Shown here piece by piece: positions 58,333 through 64,000 of a DNA stretch of 64,000 bases. The translations under genes and the position numbers were made by a program. The DNA is taken from NCBI RefSeq assembly GCF_003594935.2, contig NZ_CP043342.1, positions 2,046,001 through 2,110,000 of the forward strand, given 5' to 3'. The first letter of the stretch is position 1. The number at the start of each line of letters is the position of its first letter. The notes under the pieces are model-generated. The model did not search any database and had not been told where the DNA came from. It worked only from the letters and a program-made list of their open reading frames with translations. Origin of the DNA: Enterobacter huaxiensis. GTDB lineage: Bacteria; Pseudomonadota; Gammaproteobacteria; Enterobacterales; Enterobacteriaceae.

Positions 58333-59225
58333 TTGACCGTTTTGACCTCAACCCCGCACTCGCGGGGTTTTTTTTCGCCCCAGCCCAGATTGTTGCCCGC
58401 GGCAGCAAACAAAATTAACGCGCCGCCCGCCAGCTGCGTGAGGTTGAGCGAGTGCCCGAACACCAGGTTATCGACAACAATTGCGACTACCGGATAGATA
58501 AACGATAGCGAGCCGGTGATGGGGGTTGGCAGTTTCTGAATGGCGCTATAAAGCAGCTGGTACATGATCCCCGTGTGCACGATACCCAGCGTCAGCAAAA
58601 TCGGCCATGGGAATTCCGCGCCGAAAGTGGGCAATTGCGCCAGCGGCAGAAGCATCACTACGCCCGTCACCACCTGAATAAAGGCAATATGCTGCGGTGC
58701 GATGGATTTTAGTTTGCGTGCAATGATAGCCGTCAGCGCATAGAAGAACGCCGCACCCAACGCCAGCCCGATACCCGCGAGCCATTCGCTGCCATGAGCG
58801 TTAGTCAGCTCGCTGGAAAGCAGAATGACGACACCACCGAATGCCAGGAGCAGCCAGCCCCATTTCACCAGGCTGACGCGTTCGCCTAAGACGATCCCCA
58901 TTATCACCAGCATAAACGGCTGAGTGTTATAAACCACGGTCGAAAGGCCGATCGAAATACGCTCGTAGGCCGCAAACAGCAGCAGCCAGTTCACCACGAG
59001 CGCTACGCCACCGAGAATAGCCAGCAGCAGCGTGGTGCGGGTGAGGGGGCTGAACGGTTTTTTGCTTATCCGGATGAAAACAAACAGCGTGATGGCGCCA
59101 ATCAAGCATCGCCAGAAAACAACCTCTGTTACCGGCAGGCCTGAGAGGAGCACAAAGGCTCCGATTGAGCCGGAAATTAACATCGCCAGGCTCATTTGCC
59201 AGACGCCTTTCTGTATATCACGCAT
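58329..59225 (-). CDS. EamA/DMT-family transporter
   Basis: 298 residues with ten membrane segments in two EamA repeats. The ATG at 59225 is preferred over 59228, as AGGAGG then lies six bases away. The substrate is unknown; such proteins export amino acids or metabolites. A divergent Lrp-type regulator starts 107 bases away and probably controls it. The narI terminator lies within the codons of its C-terminal [10 protein letters not shown]. Confidence 0.9.
   Translation of the reverse strand: MRDIQKGVWQMSLAMLISGSIGAFVLLSGLPVTEVVFWRCLIGAITLFVFIRISKKPFSPLTRTTLLLAILGGVALVVNWLLLFAAYERISIGLSTVVYNTQPFMLVIMGIVLGERVSLVKWGWLLLAFGGVVILLSSELTNAHGSEWLAGIGLALGAAFFYALTAIIARKLKSIAPQHIAFIQVVTGVVMLLPLAQLPTFGAEFPWPILLTLGIVHTGIMYQLLYSAIQKLPTPITGSLSFIYPVVAIVVDNLVFGHSLNLTQLAGGALILFAAAGNNLGWGEKKPRECGVEVKTVN
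58350..58375 (+). terminator. narGHJI terminator, inside the EamA coding end
   Basis: Stem CCCCGC/GCGGGG with loop ACTC, then a run of eight or more T. It lies within the 3' coding end of the minus-strand gene. Confidence 0.9.
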
Positions 59226-59332
59226 CATCCACCTCCTGATTAATGACCCTATTGTCGAAAATCGCTGTCGGGTTTTACAGGGCTGATATAAGGTGAAACA
59301 GGTTAATGGCTTTTTAAAATTAGGTGAAAGTG

Positions 59333-59776
59333 ATGGAATGCCTGCTTGATGATATCGATCGGCAAATATTGGCTTGTCTGGTAGAGGATGCGCGAGTGTC
59401 GCTGAAGGTGCTGAGTGGTCGTGTGGGGCTGACCTCGCCCAGTACGGCAGAGCGTCTTAAGCGGCTGGAAGAGCGAGGAGTGATTCAGGGATATGGTGCG
59501 CGGGTGAATCTGGCGGCGTTGGGATATACGCTGCAGGCGCTGGTGCGCGTGCGGCCTTTGCCTGGGTTACTACATAAGGTGGATAAATATATTCAGGCGA
59601 TGCCAGAGTGCATTGAGAGTGACAAGGTGACCGGAGAAGATTGCTTTGTGATTCGGCTGGTGGTGCGCTCGATAGAGCAACTGGATGTATTGCTGGACGG
59701 CCTGGCAGAGCATGCACAGTGTAATACATCGATCGTGAAGAGTTCGCCGGTGAGGCGTCGTTTGCCGCCGATGTAG
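59333..59776 (+). CDS. Lrp/AsnC-family transcriptional regulator
   Basis: 147 residues from ATG 59333, with AGGTG seven bases upstream; in-frame GTGs at 59324 and 59330 are alternatives. The N-terminal helix-turn-helix (LDDIDRQILACLVEDARVSLK, TSPSTAERLKRLEERGVI) and a C-terminal RAM ligand-binding domain are complete. Divergent arrangement with the EamA transporter suggests that it regulates amino acid or metabolite export. Confidence 0.92.
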   Translation: MECLLDDIDRQILACLVEDARVSLKVLSGRVGLTSPSTAERLKRLEERGVIQGYGARVNLAALGYTLQALVRVRPLPGLLHKVDKYIQAMPECIESDKVTGEDCFVIRLVVRSIEQLDVLLDGLAEHAQCNTSIVKSSPVRRRLPPM

Positions 59777-59785
59777 CCCTCTGTC

Positions 59786-59817
59786 GCCGGGTGACGGCTG
59801 CGCCTTACCCGGCCTAC
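59786..59817. repeat. REP-type palindromic element, second copy
   Basis: GCCGGGTGACGGCTGCGCCTTACCCGGCCTAC is the reverse-oriented counterpart of the element at 45596-45627. It lies between the Lrp-type gene and the tRNA genes. Confidence 0.8.
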
Positions 59818-59860
59818 GAAGGTGGACTCGGTTCGATTTTGTGATGATTTTTGAAAGTGA

Positions 59861-59945
<85 letters not shown>

Positions 59946-59979
59946 AGGGGTATTCATATTTTGAGGTAACGCTGAGAGA

Positions 59980-60064
<85 letters not shown>

Positions 60065-60221
60065 ACGGGGTAATGCTTTTTACTGGCCTGCTTCCTGCTG
60101 GAAGCGGGGCGCATCATATCAAATGAGACGCCCCTGTAAAGCATTCCTTTAGGTAAATGCAGTTGTTTGCCTGCTTTTTATCCGTAAAGGTGCAAAGCTA
60201 ATCAATTCATTTTCCGAAGGA

Positions 60222-61064
60222 TTAAAGAATGATCGTTCTGTTACCGTAAACGAAGACGCGCTGGGCCAGCACCTGATACAGCGCACGGCTTAACACATTT
60301 TTCTCAACGTCACGTCCGGCGCGCATCATGTCTTCTGCCGTGTAGGTATGATCCACGTGGATCACGTCCTGCATGATGATGGGACCTTCGTCCAGATTAT
60401 CATTCACGTAGTGCGCCGTTGCGCCGATGATTTTTACGCCGCGCTCGTAGGCCTGGTGGTAAGGACGCGCGCCAATGAATGCCGGCAGGAACGAGTGGTG
60501 GATATTGATGATCTTGTTCGGGAAGCGCGACACGAAAGAAGGGGTCAGTACGCGCATATATTTCGCCAGCACCACGTAGTCTGGATTATGCGCTTCAATG
60601 GCCTGGGCCATCAGGTCGTCGTGTTCTTCACGCGTGTGGCCTTCGTGGCTCACCAGCTCGAAGGGTATATCAAAACGCTCAACCAGCGTTCTCAGCGTCT
60701 CGTGGTTGCCGATGACGGCGGCGATGTCGACATCCAGGCCACCATAGTTCGCTTTCATCAGCAGGTCACCCAGGCAATGCGCCTCTTTGGTCACCAGAAT
60801 CACGATGCGGCGACGGCCCGCAGGCGTCAGCTCACGGACGGAACCCTCCGGCAGGGCGCTATCCAGGTCCGCAAGCAGGGTCGTGTCGTTGAAAATGCCT
60901 TCCAGCTCGGTGCGCATGAAGAAACGACCGGTACGGTGGTCAACGAACTCGTTGTTCTGCACGATATTCAGTTCATGCTTGTAACAAATGTTGGTAATTC
61001 GTGCGATCAGCCCTTTTTGATCGGGACAGATGGTGCGCAGCACTTTACGTTGTAGTGATTGCAT
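60222..61064 (-). CDS. purU: Formyltetrahydrofolate deformylase PurU
   Basis: 280 residues. An N-terminal ACT domain (LRTICPDQKGLIARITNICYKH) senses glycine and methionine in the known enzyme, and the C-terminal formyltransferase-like domain has the catalytic HHSFLPAFIGARPYHQAYERG block. It hydrolyses 10-formyltetrahydrofolate to supply formate for PurT and balance one-carbon pools. Confidence 0.97.
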   Translation of the reverse strand: MQSLQRKVLRTICPDQKGLIARITNICYKHELNIVQNNEFVDHRTGRFFMRTELEGIFNDTTLLADLDSALPEGSVRELTPAGRRRIVILVTKEAHCLGDLLMKANYGGLDVDIAAVIGNHETLRTLVERFDIPFELVSHEGHTREEHDDLMAQAIEAHNPDYVVLAKYMRVLTPSFVSRFPNKIINIHHSFLPAFIGARPYHQAYERGVKIIGATAHYVNDNLDEGPIIMQDVIHVDHTYTAEDMMRAGRDVEKNVLSRALYQVLAQRVFVYGNRTIIL

Positions 61065-61110
61065 TGCCGGGAAATCCTGTTTGTATTTGCGAAGTCTGGG
61101 TTGTCAGGCA

Positions 61111-61569
61111 CTACTGCCCGCAACACTTTTTAAATTTTTTACCTGAACCACAAGGGCAGGGATCGTTACGACCGAACTGAGGGCGCGTTCCGTCAATATA
61201 ATACCATCGCCCGCCTTCCTTTAAGAACCGGGAACGTTCGATAATAGCGCCAGGCTTGTTGTGTTCGGTAAACCGGGCGGCGAAACTCACGTAACCTTCG
61301 TTGTCATCGCGTCCAGGTGCAGCCTCAAAGACGGTCAGTCCAAGCCAGACGGTGTTGGCGAACCCGGCTTCAATGTCATGCCGGAAATCGACAGCATGGC
61401 AGGACGGATGCCAGGTCTTGATTAAATAGTCTGCGTCTTTGATCACAAAAGCAGTATACCGCGAACGCATTAGGTGTGACGGGTCTGGTGCAACCTGCTC
61501 GCCAGTAAGATATCGCTGGCAACATAGGCTATACTCCAGAGCGCTACCACAGGGGCAGAGTTGAGACAC
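61111..61569 (-). CDS. ychJ: SEC-C motif protein YchJ (UPF0225)
   Basis: 152 residues from GTG 61569, the E. coli length. Two zinc-binding cysteine motifs lie at the ends: [13 protein letters not shown] near the N-terminus and the SEC-C motif [15 protein letters not shown] at the C-terminus, with an NTF2-like domain between. Function is unknown. Confidence 0.95.
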   Translation of the reverse strand: MSQLCPCGSALEYSLCCQRYLTGEQVAPDPSHLMRSRYTAFVIKDADYLIKTWHPSCHAVDFRHDIEAGFANTVWLGLTVFEAAPGRDDNEGYVSFAARFTEHNKPGAIIERSRFLKEGGRWYYIDGTRPQFGRNDPCPCGSGKKFKKCCGQ

Positions 61570-61683
61570 GATTCTCTTCCTGGAACAAAAAATAAGGGCG
61601 TTAAACGCTTAAGGTAGCACCATGTTAACTGAGCAGATGCGTTGACGCTATGTTGGGGATCCAGGGGAAGTAAAACAGGGCTA

Positions 61684-62586
61684 ATGAGAAAAGTAAAAAT
61701 TGGACTGGCGTTGGGCTCAGGTGCAGCCCGGGGCTGGTCACATATTGGCGTTATCAATGCCTTGAACAAGATGGGTATTGACGTTGATATCGTAGCAGGG
61801 TGTTCAATTGGTTCGCTGGTCGGGTCCGCCTATGCCTGCGGTAAGCTTCCGGAGCTCGAAGGCTGGGTTCGCGCCTTTAGCTACTGGGACGTGCTGCGCC
61901 TGATGGACCTGTCCTGGCAGCGTGGCGGCTTGCTGCGCGGTGAACGCGTCTTTAACCAGTTCCGTCAGATCATGCCCCTTGATGACTTTAGTCATTGTCA
62001 GCTGCCGTTTGGTGCCGTCGCCACGAACCTCAGCACGGGACGAGAGCTTTGGCTTACCGAAGGCGATCTTCATCTTGCCGTGCGTGCATCCTGCAGTATG
62101 CCTGGGCTAATGGCGCCCGTGCCGCATAATGGCTACTGGCTGGTCGATGGCGGTGTGGTCAACCCTGTGCCCATCTCCCTGACGCGGGCAATGGGCGCAG
62201 ATATTGTCATCGCCGTGGATTTGCAGCACGATGCCCACCTTATGCAGCAAGATCTGATGCCTGTGAATCTTCAAAACGAAGATGCTGAAGGTGAAAAGCT
62301 CGCCTGGCATGAGCGTTTACGAGGTCGAATTGGGCGCATGGCGGCTCGTCGTGCGGTAGCGGCTCCAACCGCTATGGAAATCATGACGACGTCGATTCAG
62401 GTGCTTGAGAACCGCCTTAAGCGAAATCGCATGGCCGGTGATCCTCCCGATATTCTGATTCAACCCTATTGTCCTCAAATCTCAACCCTTGATTTCCATC
62501 GGGCTGAGGCCGCCATTGCCGCAGGTGCCTTAGCCGTCGAAAAAAAAATAGATGAACTGTTACCGTTTGTGCGAACAGCACTTTAA
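61684..62586 (+). CDS. rssA: Patatin-like phospholipase family protein RssA
   Basis: 300 residues from ATG 61684; the frame opens earlier at 61642 without a ribosome site. Patatin features are the oxyanion loop GSGAARG, the nucleophile elbow GCSIGS and the catalytic DGG (LVDGGVVNP). It is upstream of rssB, as in E. coli, where it is not needed for RpoS turnover. Its substrate is unknown. Confidence 0.95.
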   Translation: MRKVKIGLALGSGAARGWSHIGVINALNKMGIDVDIVAGCSIGSLVGSAYACGKLPELEGWVRAFSYWDVLRLMDLSWQRGGLLRGERVFNQFRQIMPLDDFSHCQLPFGAVATNLSTGRELWLTEGDLHLAVRASCSMPGLMAPVPHNGYWLVDGGVVNPVPISLTRAMGADIVIAVDLQHDAHLMQQDLMPVNLQNEDAEGEKLAWHERLRGRIGRMAARRAVAAPTAMEIMTTSIQVLENRLKRNRMAGDPPDILIQPYCPQISTLDFHRAEAAIAAGALAVEKKIDELLPFVRTAL

Positions 62587-62676
62587 GCATCTTATTTGAT
62601 TACTTCAGCAAAATCTGACAGGCGATAGTACCAATAGCATGCCACTATTGAGTTACTGTCAGCCAGGGGAGGAACC

Positions 62677-63690
62677 ATGACGCAGCCATTGGCCGGAAAA
62701 CACATTTTGATTGTTGAAGACGAGCCCGTTTTCCGCTCACTGCTGGATTCGTGGTTATCTTCGCTAGGGGCACTGACGTCCCTTGCTGAAGATGGTATCG
62801 ACGCGCTGGAGAAAATGGTCACGGTCATTCCCGATCTGATGATCTGCGACCTTGAGATGCCGCGCATGAATGGGCTTAAGCTGGTTGAACACCTGCGTAA
62901 TGAAGGTAACCAGACGCCGATTCTGGTGATCTCGGCGACGGAAAATATGGCCGATATTGCCAAGGCATTGCGTTTGGGGGTGCAGGATATTCTGCTCAAG
63001 CCCGTTAAGGATTTAAACCGCCTGCGTGAGACCGTTCTGGCCTGTCTGTATCCCAACATGTTTAATTCCCGGGTTGAGGAAGAAGAACGCCTGTTTCAGG
63101 ACTGGGACGCCCTCGTCAGTAATCCGCTAGCCGCCGCAAAATTGTTGCAGGAACTCCAGCCTCCTGTGCAGCAAAATATTTCCCATTGTCGGGTAAATTA
63201 TCGACAGCTGGTGGCCGCCGATCAGCCAGGCCTGGTGCTGGATATTGCGCCCCTATCCGATTCCGACCTGGCGTTTTATTGCCTGGACGTCACCCGGGCA
63301 GGGGACAACGGTGTATTAGCGGCGTTGCTACTTCGTGCGCTATTTAATGGTTTATTGCAGGAACAGTTGTCGCATCAGGGACAACGGCTGCCTGAGTTAG
63401 GCAGTTTGCTAAAACAAGTTAACCAACTTTTCCGCCAGGCCAATTTACCCGGGCAGTTTCCTCTTCTGGTTGGTTATTATCACAGCGGATTGAAAAACCT
63501 CATTCTTGTCTCTGCGGGTTTAAACGCCTCTCTGAATACGGGGGAGCACCAGATTCAGGTGAGCAATGGTGTTCCGCTGGGAACAATGGGAACGGCTTAT
63601 CTCAATCAAATTAGCCATCGCTGTTCCTCCTGGCAGTGCCAAATTTGGGGGGCAGGCGGGCGGTTACGCTTAATGTTGTCCACGGAATAA
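62677..63690 (+). CDS. rssB: RpoS proteolysis adaptor RssB (Hnr)
   Basis: 337 residues. The receiver domain has phospho-acceptor Asp58 (MICDLEMPRMNG), and the C-terminal part is the PP2C-like domain of the family with catalytic residues degenerated. RssB delivers sigma S to ClpXP during growth. GGGGAGGAACC precedes the ATG. Confidence 0.97.
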   Translation: MTQPLAGKHILIVEDEPVFRSLLDSWLSSLGALTSLAEDGIDALEKMVTVIPDLMICDLEMPRMNGLKLVEHLRNEGNQTPILVISATENMADIAKALRLGVQDILLKPVKDLNRLRETVLACLYPNMFNSRVEEEERLFQDWDALVSNPLAAAKLLQELQPPVQQNISHCRVNYRQLVAADQPGLVLDIAPLSDSDLAFYCLDVTRAGDNGVLAALLLRALFNGLLQEQLSHQGQRLPELGSLLKQVNQLFRQANLPGQFPLLVGYYHSGLKNLILVSAGLNASLNTGEHQIQVSNGVPLGTMGTAYLNQISHRCSSWQCQIWGAGGRLRLMLSTE

Positions 63691-63888
63691 GCAGTTGAGA
63701 TTTATTCCTCAGATTGCTTTACCTGAGGTTTGTTGGCGGTGCTACTATCACGGCCAGATTCATTCGTATTTATCCTAATTGATCGGCAACGCGTTGTTTT
63801 CAGACCCGCGCTCATGGGGGAGGCTGATATACTCAACGCGTTATTTAATGCATAAAAGTTCAAAACTTGAACAGCTCAGGAGAATTCA

Positions 63889-64000
63889 ATGGCTGCCCTA
63901 AATTCGAAAGTCAGAAAGGCCGTCATCCCGGTAGCGGGATTGGGGACCAGGATGTTACCAGCAACAAAGGCAATCCCTAAAGAGATGCTGCCTTTGGTTG
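63889..64000 (+). CDS. galU: UTP-glucose-1-phosphate uridylyltransferase GalU, 5' part
   Basis: The first 37 codons are in the window ([20 protein letters not shown]), containing the nucleotide-binding [17 protein letters not shown] loop. CAGGAG lies seven bases before the ATG. The rest of the gene is beyond the right edge. The rssB-galU gap holds the dyad GTTCAAAACTTGAAC (63857-63871) just upstream of the ribosome site. Confidence 0.96.
   Translation, partial: MAALNSKVRKAVIPVAGLGTRMLPATKAIPKEMLPLV

Overview
The window is a stretch of enterobacterial chromosome. Gene order and protein sequence from ychF to galU follow the Escherichia coli ychF-pth-ychH-dauA-prs-ispE-lolB / hemA-prfA-prmC-sirB2-sirB1-kdsA / chaABC-ychN-ychO-narLX-narK-narGHJI-tyrosine tRNA-purU-ychJ-rssA-rssB-galU block, but with sequence divergence and extra genes (a long MerR regulator, a DUF1883 protein, a chemoreceptor, an EamA transporter with an Lrp-type regulator). 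With the GC-rich core and a type VI secretion (T6SS) locus beside ychF, this suggests Enterobacter or a close relative (inference; no species marker was tested).

Bases 1-12671 are the right half of a T6SS structural cluster: the tail of an unrecognised gene and a small membrane protein, then tagH (FHA), pppA (PP2C phosphatase), a predicted exported protein, tagJ, tssE, tssF, tssG, tssH (clpV) and ppkA (Ser/Thr kinase). TagH, PppA and PpkA form the threonine-phosphorylation switch of a post-translationally controlled T6SS. The remaining core genes (tssA-D, tssJ-M) are absent and probably lie to the left.

Bases 12693-26572 are an effector/immunity island, more AT-rich and mosaic. It holds an unrecognised protein followed by two paralogous multi-pass membrane proteins; a first vgrG with a PAAR protein carrying a glycine-rich C-terminus, a 4-TM protein and an unrecognised 357-residue protein; a vgrG scrap and a Tsi6-like immunity gene; a second vgrG with an Eag (DUF1795) chaperone, a prePAAR/PAAR effector ending in an arginine-type ADP-ribosyltransferase and its ADP-ribosylglycohydrolase partner (Tre/Tri-like); then a second Tsi6-like gene, a second 4-TM protein, a repeated vgrG leader, a vgrG scrap and a decayed copy of the 357-residue gene. 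The two vgrG genes share a 371-bp identical tract. The island therefore shows repeated duplication, gene conversion and decay of vgrG-linked cargo, leaving orphan immunity genes.

Bases 26600-44984 are housekeeping: translation quality control and termination (ychF, pth, prfA, prmC), tetrapyrrole, isoprenoid, PRPP and KDO synthesis (hemA, ispE, prs, kdsA), lipoprotein localisation (lolB), transport (dauA, chaA), glutathione turnover (chaC), plus an extra chemoreceptor. Bases 44985-58332 contain ychN, ychO and the nitrate respiration locus: the NarX-NarL two-component system, the nitrate/nitrite transporter NarK and nitrate reductase A (narGHJI), with FNR-type palindromes upstream of narK and narG and a NarL heptamer upstream of narG at the distance known for E. 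coli. The last 6 kb holds an EamA transporter with a divergent Lrp-type regulator, two identical tRNA-Tyr genes, purU, ychJ, the RpoS-turnover gene rssB with rssA, and the first 37 codons of galU.
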